Assembly: GCF_938039215.1 (NCBI RefSeq)
Contig: NZ_CALHVI010000056.1
Span: 62,001-126,000 of the forward strand
DNA from: an uncultured Porphyromonas sp.
Lineage (GTDB): Bacteria; Bacteroidota; Bacteroidia; Bacteroidales; Porphyromonadaceae
DNA length: 64,000 nt
Reading direction: 5' to 3'
The position numbers and the translations under genes were made by a program. The notes under the pieces are model-generated. The model searched no databases and had not been told where the DNA came from. It saw nothing but the letters and a program-made list of their open reading frames with translations. This document shows positions 1 through 6,459 of the stretch, piece by piece (position 1 is the stretch's first letter; each line of letters opens with the position of its first letter).

Positions 1-303
1 GAAGAAGAGATTGTGCACCTCCTCACCTACCCGACTCAGATAGCTCCCAGATAGGGCTACCTTGTACTTCTCAGCTAGCCCCCGAAGGAAGTGATAGACC
101 TCTCCCTGCTCTGTATCTGCTAGTAGAGCCGCCTCCGAAGAGAAGCCCGTAGTGATCGTCTCAGGGAAGATGATGAGATCGGCTTCTCTAGCGTGCGTCT
201 GGACGATGTGCTCTATGCGCTGCATGTTCGTAGCGACATCATTCCATGCGATGCTACACTGCACGGCTCTGACACGTAGGGGCTCGGGATGGGTCATACT
301 CAT
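1..303 (-). CDS. nitrilase-superfamily amidase (omega-amidase/YafV-like), C-terminus beyond the left edge
   Basis: The first 101 residues are visible, read from an ATG at 303-301; a second in-frame ATG follows two codons later and could be the true start. The strand beta plus catalytic Glu motif IIFPETITTGF (Glu at about residue 48) is the N-terminal signature of carbon-nitrogen hydrolases, and the TTGF ending is typical of the YafV/omega-amidase branch, which hydrolyses alpha-keto acid amides such as 2-oxoglutaramate. The catalytic Lys and Cys would lie off the window. It begins 5 bp after the stop of the PlsC-like gene, so the two are probably co-transcribed. Family is clear; exact substrate is inferred. 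Confidence 0.8.
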   Translation of the reverse strand, partial: MSMTHPEPLRVRAVQCSIAWNDVATNMQRIEHIVQTHAREADLIIFPETITTGFSSEAALLADTEQGEVYHFLRGLAEKYKVALSGSYLSRVGEEVHNLFF

Positions 304-308
304 AGATC

Positions 309-854
309 TTAGGGGGTGAACTTCTCAGGATACTTGGCCTGAGAGCTGTCGTAGCGACTACGGATGGTGGATAGATCCTGCTCCAGGTCTCCCGTAGGAT
401 GGAAGACCTCGAAGATCCCTAGCTCCTTCTTCTTGTAGTCGATGACGGCCAGCTCGATGGGAAGGCCTGCCGCCACGGCGATGTGATAGAAGCCGCTCTT
501 CCACTTCTCCCCACGGGAGCGTGTTCCCTCAGGGGTGATAGCAATGTGCATCTGCCCCTTCTCGGTAAGCAGACGCTGGATGCGCTCTACGGTCTGACTA
601 CGCTCCTTACGATTGACGGGGATACCTCCCAGAGCTCGGAAGATCGAGCCGAGGGGGAAGAAGAACCACTCACTCTTCATCATGAAGCCCGAGTGAAAGC
701 CCGAAGCCCACGAATAGAGTAGCCCGAGTGGGAAGTCATGATTGCTCGTATGTGGGGCGACACAGATGATGCTCCCCTGAGGCCGCTCTTCGGGACGAGG
801 GATGATCTTCCAGCCCAAGAGACGAAGCAGGCACTGAGCTATTTTCCTACGCAA
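309..854 (-). CDS. PlsC-like 1-acylglycerol-3-phosphate acyltransferase family protein
   Basis: A 181-residue protein with the acyltransferase motif HTSNHD (residues 35-40, catalytic His and Asp), the second block GGIPVNR (about 76-82) and the glycerol-phosphate-binding block ITPEGTRSR (106-114). These define the PlsC/lysophospholipid acyltransferase superfamily, which transfers fatty acyl groups to lyso-lipids at the inner membrane. It is short compared with classical PlsC (about 240 residues) and lacks an obvious N-terminal membrane anchor, as do many Bacteroidota paralogues, so the true acceptor lipid is uncertain. It lies between a small conserved protein and the amidase on the same strand. 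Confidence 0.82.
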   Translation of the reverse strand: MRRKIAQCLLRLLGWKIIPRPEERPQGSIICVAPHTSNHDFPLGLLYSWASGFHSGFMMKSEWFFFPLGSIFRALGGIPVNRKERSQTVERIQRLLTEKGQMHIAITPEGTRSRGEKWKSGFYHIAVAAGLPIELAVIDYKKKELGIFEVFHPTGDLEQDLSTIRSRYDSSQAKYPEKFTP

Positions 855-880
855 TGCTTTACTTGATTAAATAGGTGAGA

Positions 881-1174
881 TTAGAGATCCTCGACGAACT
901 GGTCGAGACGCTCTGAGAAACTCATGAGGGCCGTAGCGATGTGGCTCCTCAGGCCTCGATAATAGGCCTTCACGAGCTTAGGATTGTCCTTGCCATCAGG
1001 GTGATCTACCCGACGCAGGGTGTCATCTGTGAAGACCATGAGGTCATCCATCAGATCCTCGATCTCCATCTCCATCGCTTCGCTACTGGAGACAGCACGA
1101 ATGATCAAAGCTTCGTCGAAGAGGCGCATCACCTCTGCGATAATGATCTTCTTGAGATACCGTTGACTTGCCAT
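881..1174 (-). CDS. small conserved hypothetical protein, 97 aa
   Basis: I do not recognise a named family. The product is 97 residues, predicted all-helical and acidic, with a run of Met, Glu and Asp in the middle (residues 33-50) and no signal peptide or membrane segment, so it is probably a small cytoplasmic helical-bundle protein. A good TAnnTTTG promoter at 1218-1225 on the minus strand sits about 45 bp upstream of the start, which supports expression. It is followed 26 bp later by the PlsC-like gene. Confidence 0.7.
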   Translation of the reverse strand: MASQRYLKKIIIAEVMRLFDEALIIRAVSSSEAMEMEIEDLMDDLMVFTDDTLRRVDHPDGKDNPKLVKAYYRGLRSHIATALMSFSERLDQFVEDL

Positions 1175-1217
1175 ACTTGATTATAAGTGAGGGATGAGAC
1201 TCCCACAGGTATATACA

Positions 1218-1225
1218 CAAAGATA
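1218..1225 (-). promoter_or_regulatory. -7 element TATCTTTG of the 97-aa gene
   Basis: Read on the minus strand this is TATCTTTG, a perfect match to the Bacteroidota -7 consensus TAnnTTTG, 43 bp before the start codon. I did not find a convincing -33 TTG. Confidence 0.55.
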
Positions 1226-1243
1226 ATGGATTCGCTGTGACAC

Positions 1244-1915
1244 TTACCTACCGCCCTTCTCTTCCTCACTTCGGAGGACGGACTGGGGGTTGAACGTAGG
1301 GAGCTGGATATGTAGGACGACAGCGAGCACTCGGGCGATAAAGACCGAGATGGCGGAGATGAACTGCACCCATTCGATGGCCATCCCTGTATAGCGTCCC
1401 AAGAGGACATAAACGACCGCCCCTAGGACACATGCCGAGGCATAGAAGTCGGTACGGAAGATCAGCGGAGTCTCATTGATCAGCACGTCACGAAGGAGCC
1501 CTCCGAAGGAGCCCGTGATCGTACCCATGATGATCGCTACCCACCAAGGGAAGTCCGCAGCATAGGATTTCGCCACCCCTACCACGACGAAGAGCCCGAG
1601 GCCGACGGCATCGAAGAAGAAGAGCGAGTGATTGAGCCGTACGACTTGACGGCGGAAGACGATCGTGAAGATCAGCCCCAGAGCCGTGATGATCAGATAG
1701 GAGGGCTGTACGAGCCAGAAGGGCTTGATGTCAAGGAGGATGTCACGGATCGTCCCTCCACCTACGGCGGTGACAAAGCCGATGACGTAGGCTCCGAACC
1801 AGTCGAAGCCCTTCCCCGCCGCTAGTCGGATACCACTGATCGCAAAGGCAAGGGTACCTAGGTAGTCACACCAGTTGACGAACTCACTGACGTTTACTAT
1901 CTGTGAAAACTGCAT
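1244..1915 (-). CDS. trimeric intracellular cation (TRIC) channel family protein, YadS/YicG-like
   Basis: A 223-residue integral membrane protein with about seven hydrophobic segments arranged as an internal repeat. Each half carries the glycine-rich signature of the family: GGGTIRDIL at residues 52-60 and FGGLLRDVL at about 137-145. Prokaryotic TRIC proteins are homotrimeric monovalent-cation channels of the inner membrane. The gene is 20 bp downstream of panB and probably shares its transcript. A physiological role in this organism cannot be read from sequence. Confidence 0.88.
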   Translation of the reverse strand: MQFSQIVNVSEFVNWCDYLGTLAFAISGIRLAAGKGFDWFGAYVIGFVTAVGGGTIRDILLDIKPFWLVQPSYLIITALGLIFTIVFRRQVVRLNHSLFFFDAVGLGLFVVVGVAKSYAADFPWWVAIIMGTITGSFGGLLRDVLINETPLIFRTDFYASACVLGAVVYVLLGRYTGMAIEWVQFISAISVFIARVLAVVLHIQLPTFNPQSVLRSEEEKGGR

Positions 1916-1935
1916 GATGCTTGGCTCTCCTCGGA

Positions 1936-2754
1936 TTAGTAGGATTCACTCTCTGAGGGGAAGCTACGCTCCTTCACGGCCGTAATGTAGTCACCGACGG
2001 CTCCCTTGATGAGGTCTCCTAGCTTGGCAAAGCGACGTAGGAACTTGGGAGAGAAGCTATCCTCCAGCCCGAGCATATCCTGCGAGACCAAGACCTGACC
2101 ATCTACCCCACTGCCCGCTCCGATACCGATGACGGGGATATGAAGGGCTTGAGCTACACGAGCTGCCACCTCGGCAGGCACCTTCTCAAGGACGAGGGCA
2201 CAGCAACCCGACTGCTCTAAGCCAAGGGCTTCTTCATAGAGTCGGTCAGCAGCCTCCCCTTCCTTAGCCTGCAGGCCGTAGCCTCCGAGCTGATGGACGG
2301 ACTGAGGCGTTAGCCCCAGATGCCCCACTACGGGGATCCCAGAGGCTACGAGACGCTGGATGGTGGAGAAGAGGTGAGCTCCGCCTTCGAGCTTCACAGC
2401 ATCAGCTCCCGTCTCCTTCATGATACGAACAGCCGAGGAGAGCGCTGTCTCCTCGCTGATCTGATAGCTCCCGAAGGGCATGTCGACGATGACGAAGGCT
2501 CTCTGGACACCACGCACGACACAGGAGCCGTGGTAGATCATCTGATCAAGGGTGATGGGGAGAGTCGTGGTGTGCCCTGCCATCACATTGGCGGCAGAGT
2601 CTCCGACGAGGAGGATATCTATACCTGCTGCGTCGAGTAGACGAGCCATCGTATAGTCATAGGCGGTAAGCATCGTGATCGGCTCACGCTGGGCCTTCAT
2701 AGCTGCCAGACGAAGGGTCGTGACCTTCTTCGTCTCAGGCTGGTGTTGAGACAC
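1936..2754 (-). CDS. panB: 3-methyl-2-oxobutanoate hydroxymethyltransferase
   Basis: A 272-residue PanB, the usual length. It uses 5,10-methylene-tetrahydrofolate to hydroxymethylate ketoisovalerate, the first committed step of pantothenate and CoA synthesis. The metal ligands are visible as GDS (Asp52), VDMPFGSY (Asp91) and LEGG (Glu123), and the general base is Glu190 in LVLEKVPAE. No other pan gene is adjacent. It lies downstream of the guaA terminator and upstream of the TRIC channel gene on the same strand. Confidence 0.96.
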   Translation of the reverse strand: MSQHQPETKKVTTLRLAAMKAQREPITMLTAYDYTMARLLDAAGIDILLVGDSAANVMAGHTTTLPITLDQMIYHGSCVVRGVQRAFVIVDMPFGSYQISEETALSSAVRIMKETGADAVKLEGGAHLFSTIQRLVASGIPVVGHLGLTPQSVHQLGGYGLQAKEGEAADRLYEEALGLEQSGCCALVLEKVPAEVAARVAQALHIPVIGIGAGSGVDGQVLVSQDMLGLEDSFSPKFLRRFAKLGDLIKGAVGDYITAVKERSFPSESESY

Positions 2755-2780
2755 TTCTTTTAGTTATTGGTTGAGGATAA

Positions 2781-2822
2781 GCCACCACCTCGCACCCCGA
2801 GAGTGGGGCAGGAGGTGATGGC
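2781..2822 (-). terminator. hairpin terminator after guaA
   Basis: An 11-bp stem, GCCACCACCTC paired with GAGGTGATGGC (one mismatch), encloses a second small G/C hairpin. It lies 67 bp beyond the guaA stop and before panB, so it probably ends the guaA transcript. There is no long U tract. Confidence 0.55.
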
Positions 2823-2888
2823 TTGGTGATGATTACTTACGGATAGTTGAGGCAGGTGATGTGTAGTCTTGGGTGCACAGAGAGCGAC

Positions 2889-4409
2889 TTACTCCCATTC
2901 GATCGTGCTGGGTGGCTTGGAGGAGATATCGTAGACGACACGGTTCACCCCCTTGACCTTATTGATGATCTCGTTGGACACCTTCGCTAGGAACTCATAG
3001 GGGAGGTGTGCCCAGTCTGCACTCATCGCATCGGTGCTGGTGACAGCACGTAGGGCGATCGTATAGTCGTAGGTACGCTCATCGCCCATCACTCCGACAG
3101 AGCGAATAGGGAGGAGGATCGTACCTGCCTGCCATACATCGTCGTAGAGCCCCCATTCACGCATCATAGACATGTAGATATCATCGGCATTCTGGAGGAT
3201 CTCGATCTTCTCAGCCGTGATCTCTCCGAGGATACGGATACCCAGACCTGGACCTGGGAAGGGCTGACGCTTGATGAGGTGGGGCTGCATACCCATCTCT
3301 AGACCTACACGGCGCACTTCGTCCTTGAAGAGCAGGCGCAGAGGCTCGACGAGACGGAGCTTCATACGCTCAGGTAGCCCACCTACATTGTGGTGGCTCT
3401 TAATGACCGTACCCGTGATGCTGAGCGACTCGATGACATCAGGGTAGATCGTACCCTGCCCGAGCCACTTGATATCGGTGAGCTTGTGTGCCTCCTCATC
3501 GAAGACTTCGATGAAGCCTCGACCGATGATCTTACGCTTCTCCTCAGGGTCAGTAATCCCCTTGAGTGCAGTGAGGAACTTCTCCCGAGCATTCACACCG
3601 ATGACGTTGAGCCCTAGGTGCTCGTAGTCACGGAGGACATTCTCATACTCGTTCTTACGCAGTAGACCATGATCGACGAAGATACAAGTCAGGTTCTTAC
3701 CGATCGCCTTGTGTAGGAGGACAGCCGTCACAGAGGAGTCTACCCCACCCGAGAGAGCGAGGATGACCTTGTCATCTCCTAGCTGCTCTCTGAGCTCAGC
3801 TACGGTACTCTCGACGAAGGAGGCAGGTGACCAATTGCCACGGATACCCGTCACCGTGAGGAAGTTGCCCAGGATCTTGAGCCCCTCCTCGGAATGATAA
3901 GCCTCGGGGTGGAACTGTACGCCCCACGTCTTCTCCCCATCGATACGGAAGGCAGCAGCCTCTACATCCTCCGTGCTAGCGACGATACGGAAGCCCTTGG
4001 GGAGCTCCGTAATCGTATCCCCATGCGACATCCATACCGTGCTACCGGTGCTAACCCCTTCCATCAGGGCATCATGCTCATGACGGATGGAGAGGTGAGC
4101 ACGTCCATACTCCCGGCTATCGCTGGGCTCTACACGACCTCCCGCCTGATGAACTAGGCTCTGAGCTCCGTAGCAGATCCCCAGCAGAGGGAGCTTGCCT
4201 CTCAGGGAAGATAGATCGACCTTGAAGGCCTCCTGATCATAGACTGAGTACGGGCTACCCGAGAGGATCACCCCTGCCACACCCGAGAGATCCTCGGGGA
4301 GCTTGTTGTATGGGATGATCTCGCAGTAGGTATTTAGTTCGCGAAGTCGTCGCCCGATGAGCTGAGTCGTCTGCGAACCAAAGTCAAGGATGAGTATCTT
4401 CTCCTGCAT
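2889..4409 (-). CDS. guaA: GMP synthase (glutamine-hydrolysing)
   Basis: A 506-residue two-domain enzyme converting XMP, ATP and glutamine to GMP in the cytoplasm. The N-terminal class I glutamine amidotransferase domain shows the nucleophile elbow LLGICYGAQ (Cys79) and the His/Glu pair in GVQFHPE. The central ATP pyrophosphatase domain carries the P-loop LALSGGVDSS near residue 220, and the C-terminal dimerisation domain ends in the conserved KPPSTIEWE. It stands alone with its own promoter (4456-4463) and terminator (2781-2822). Confidence 0.98.
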   Translation of the reverse strand: MQEKILILDFGSQTTQLIGRRLRELNTYCEIIPYNKLPEDLSGVAGVILSGSPYSVYDQEAFKVDLSSLRGKLPLLGICYGAQSLVHQAGGRVEPSDSREYGRAHLSIRHEHDALMEGVSTGSTVWMSHGDTITELPKGFRIVASTEDVEAAAFRIDGEKTWGVQFHPEAYHSEEGLKILGNFLTVTGIRGNWSPASFVESTVAELREQLGDDKVILALSGGVDSSVTAVLLHKAIGKNLTCIFVDHGLLRKNEYENVLRDYEHLGLNVIGVNAREKFLTALKGITDPEEKRKIIGRGFIEVFDEEAHKLTDIKWLGQGTIYPDVIESLSITGTVIKSHHNVGGLPERMKLRLVEPLRLLFKDEVRRVGLEMGMQPHLIKRQPFPGPGLGIRILGEITAEKIEILQNADDIYMSMMREWGLYDDVWQAGTILLPIRSVGVMGDERTYDYTIALRAVTSTDAMSADWAHLPYEFLAKVSNEIINKVKGVNRVVYDISSKPPSTIEWE

Positions 4410-4455
4410 AGTTATTTAGGACTTGTCATTATTTACGTAGTGGTTCAATCTGGGG

Positions 4456-4463
4456 CAAAGATA
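4456..4463 (-). promoter_or_regulatory. -7 element TATCTTTG of guaA
   Basis: Perfect TAnnTTTG match on the minus strand, 47 bp before the guaA start codon. No purine riboswitch-like conserved core was recognised in the short leader. Confidence 0.6.
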
Positions 4464-4497
4464 CGAATAACCCTAGACTAAATACGGGTAGATACAG

Positions 4498-4544
4498 CAT
4501 CACCTCCCCTTTCCTTGCTACGGAGTGAATCGGGGGAGGTGATG
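4498..4544 (-). terminator. hairpin terminator after the cyclophilin gene
   Basis: A 12-bp G/C-rich stem, CATCACCTCCCC with its complement GGGGAGGTGATG, and a loop of about 22 bases. It begins 9 bp after the stop of the cyclophilin gene and separates that operon from guaA. Confidence 0.65.
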
Positions 4545-4552
4545 ATCTCGAG

Positions 4553-5227
4553 TTACTTCTTCGGTGTATAGAGACGCATCCGCTTGATGATGACATTCTT
4601 CAGCGGACGATCATTATCGTCGGTCTCTACCCGCTGGATCTTGTCGATGGTGCCCCAGCCATCCAGAAGACGACCGAAGACCGTATAGCCCCCATCGAGG
4701 TGGGCAGCACCGCCCTTGAGCTTGTAGGCAGAGCGTTGCTCGGGGGTATAGCGCCAATCACGCCCCTGCTCCATCTGGTCGAGGTCCATATCTGTATAGT
4801 ACTTCCCCGTGACGATATAGAATTGGCTGAAGGAAGAGCGCTTCTCGGGGTTTTCGTCATCCCCTTGACGGGCAGCACCGATGAAGCCTCGCTCGTGGAT
4901 GAAGAGGCTCGGCATGGGCTCGGCCTGGAGCGTCTCTTCGTGAGCATCATCGGGGAGCTCTTGCTCCCGCTTGAGGTCCTTGGTCTGGAGGTTGCCCGTC
5001 TGGATCATGAAGTCCTTGATGACCCGATGGAACTGCACCCCGTCGAAGGCATGCTCACGGACGAGCTTCAGATAGCTATCTCGATGGATGGGTGTCTCAT
5101 TGAAGAGCTCGATGATGAAATTCCCTTTCGTCGTCTCGACGAGGATCTGAGGGCGGTCGGTGCTCTGAGCCTGAGCAAAGGGAGCTAGTGCTACGAGGAG
5201 CAGGAGGGCAAAGAAATAGCGCTTCAT
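4553..5227 (-). CDS. secreted cyclophilin-type peptidyl-prolyl cis-trans isomerase
   Basis: A 224-residue protein with an N-terminal signal peptide (about residues 1-20, ending AQAQ) followed by one cyclophilin domain. Visible landmarks are the catalytic block VQFHRVIKDFMIQTG and GGAAHLDGGYTVFGRLLDGW near the C-terminus. The domain carries an insertion of about 50 residues between these blocks (residues about 85-150), usual for Bacteroidota periplasmic cyclophilins. It should act on exported proteins in the periplasm. It lies 24 bp after yitT, so the two form an operon that ends at the 4498-4544 hairpin. Confidence 0.92.
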   Translation of the reverse strand: MKRYFFALLLLVALAPFAQAQSTDRPQILVETTKGNFIIELFNETPIHRDSYLKLVREHAFDGVQFHRVIKDFMIQTGNLQTKDLKREQELPDDAHEETLQAEPMPSLFIHERGFIGAARQGDDENPEKRSSFSQFYIVTGKYYTDMDLDQMEQGRDWRYTPEQRSAYKLKGGAAHLDGGYTVFGRLLDGWGTIDKIQRVETDDNDRPLKNVIIKRMRLYTPKK

Positions 5228-5251
5228 AGGGCTAAGCTAGGTAAGAGGTGA

Positions 5252-6121
5252 TTAGGGATGGATGGGCATGCTGTCGTTGGTCGCATCGGCCGTCGTGATG
5301 AAGGCCTTGGGGTCTACGTCTGTGACGAGCTTCTTGAGCGCCGCCGAGTGCTTACGTTCGATGATGATGAAGAGCACTTCACGCTGAGCACCCGAATACA
5401 TACCTTGACCATGGAGGAAGGTACCACGCACTCCGATCTGCCCTACTAGGACAGCACGGAGCTCCTCCATCTTGTCCGAGATGATGAAGACAGACTTGTG
5501 AGGGTTCTGGGGCTGTAGGGCATCGACGACCTTGCTGTAGACGAAGATGGCGATCCAGGAGTAGAGAGGCACGCGCCAGTCTTGGAAGACCCAGAGCCCG
5601 AGGAGTACGATCAGCGAGTCGATGAGCATGATCAGCGTCCCTACCTTGGTATTGAAGGTACGGGAGAGCACCCGAGCCAGCGTGTCTGTCCCAGCACAAG
5701 TACTCTGAGCACTGAAGATCATCCAGACACTTACCCCGAGGAGTGCCCCACCGTAGAAGCTACAGAGGATAGCTTCTTCGACGAGGGGCTTCCCTCCCGA
5801 CCAAGTCTCGATGAGGTCAGAGAAGAGGGCTACCAGAATGAAGGTGACGATCGTCTTGATCGCTGAGAGCTTCCCGAGCCCACGCACAGCGAGCAGGAAG
5901 AGCGGGATATTGAAGACGATGGCGATCGTCCCGAGCCCCAGCTCGAGGCCGAATAGCTGACGAGCCAGCTCCCGTATGACCAGAGCTAGCCCGTAGACAC
6001 CCCCAGGGCTGATATGCGCTGGAGCTAAGAAGAGGCTATAGCCCGTAGCCAGAAGGAACGAGCCTAAGACGATGAGGAGGGCATCAAGGAAGAGTTGACG
6101 CCGTAGTTTGATGGTCGGCAT
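5252..6121 (-). CDS. YitT family membrane protein (DUF161 plus DUF2179)
   Basis: A 289-residue protein with five to six hydrophobic segments in the first 200 residues (glycine- and proline-rich SPGGVYG motif near residue 38) and a soluble C-terminal DUF2179 domain from about 205, seen as VFIISDKMEELRAVL and the GVRGTFLHGQGMYSG motif. YitT proteins are inner-membrane proteins of unknown transport activity. The gene heads an operon with the cyclophilin and has its own -7 element at 6149-6156. Confidence 0.88.
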   Translation of the reverse strand: MPTIKLRRQLFLDALLIVLGSFLLATGYSLFLAPAHISPGGVYGLALVIRELARQLFGLELGLGTIAIVFNIPLFLLAVRGLGKLSAIKTIVTFILVALFSDLIETWSGGKPLVEEAILCSFYGGALLGVSVWMIFSAQSTCAGTDTLARVLSRTFNTKVGTLIMLIDSLIVLLGLWVFQDWRVPLYSWIAIFVYSKVVDALQPQNPHKSVFIISDKMEELRAVLVGQIGVRGTFLHGQGMYSGAQREVLFIIIERKHSAALKKLVTDVDPKAFITTADATNDSMPIHP

Positions 6122-6148
6122 AGCGTAGATGTAGAGATGTTTCTAGCA

Positions 6149-6156
6149 CAAAGATA
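6149..6156 (-). promoter_or_regulatory. -7 element TATCTTTG of yitT
   Basis: Perfect TAnnTTTG match on the minus strand, 28 bp before the start codon. The phased dyad array at 6228-6313 begins about 70 bp upstream of it. Confidence 0.55.
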
Positions 6157-6227
6157 GCGTGTATTAGTCATCCCACAGCATGATCTCATGAAGAGTTTTT
6201 TCTCGTCATGAATACCCTCCCCTAGCT

Positions 6228-6313
6228 ACCCATTCATGGGTCCCTCGACCGACCCATGAATGGGGTACCGAGACGACCCATGCATGGGTCACCCGAGGGA
6301 GGCATGTATGGGG
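6228..6313. repeat. phased palindrome array, four units at 24-bp steps
   Basis: Four dyads of the type CCCATNNATGGG: 6228-6241 (ACCCATTCATGGGT), 6253-6264, 6277-6288 (CCCATGCATGGG) and a decayed fourth at 6301-6312. Their centres fall at 6234.5, 6258.5, 6282.5 and 6306.5, an exact 24-bp period. The array lies in the 338-bp gap between yitT (starting leftward at 6121) and the stop of the TPR gene. The rest of the gap holds one long-range inverted repeat (GCCCTCACC 6383-6391, GGTGAGGGC 6434-6442) that may end the TPR transcript. Confidence 0.85.
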
Positions 6314-6459
6314 GATGTCTGCTCCATCATACAGCGAGACTTCCCGCCCCGCTGTATCTCCTTAAGGCGAGTATCCCTACCCGCCCTCACCGCTGAGCCC
6401 TCCACGCCTTCAGGGGGAACAATGTACAACGAAGGTGAGGGCTAAAAGCCATCTCCCCA

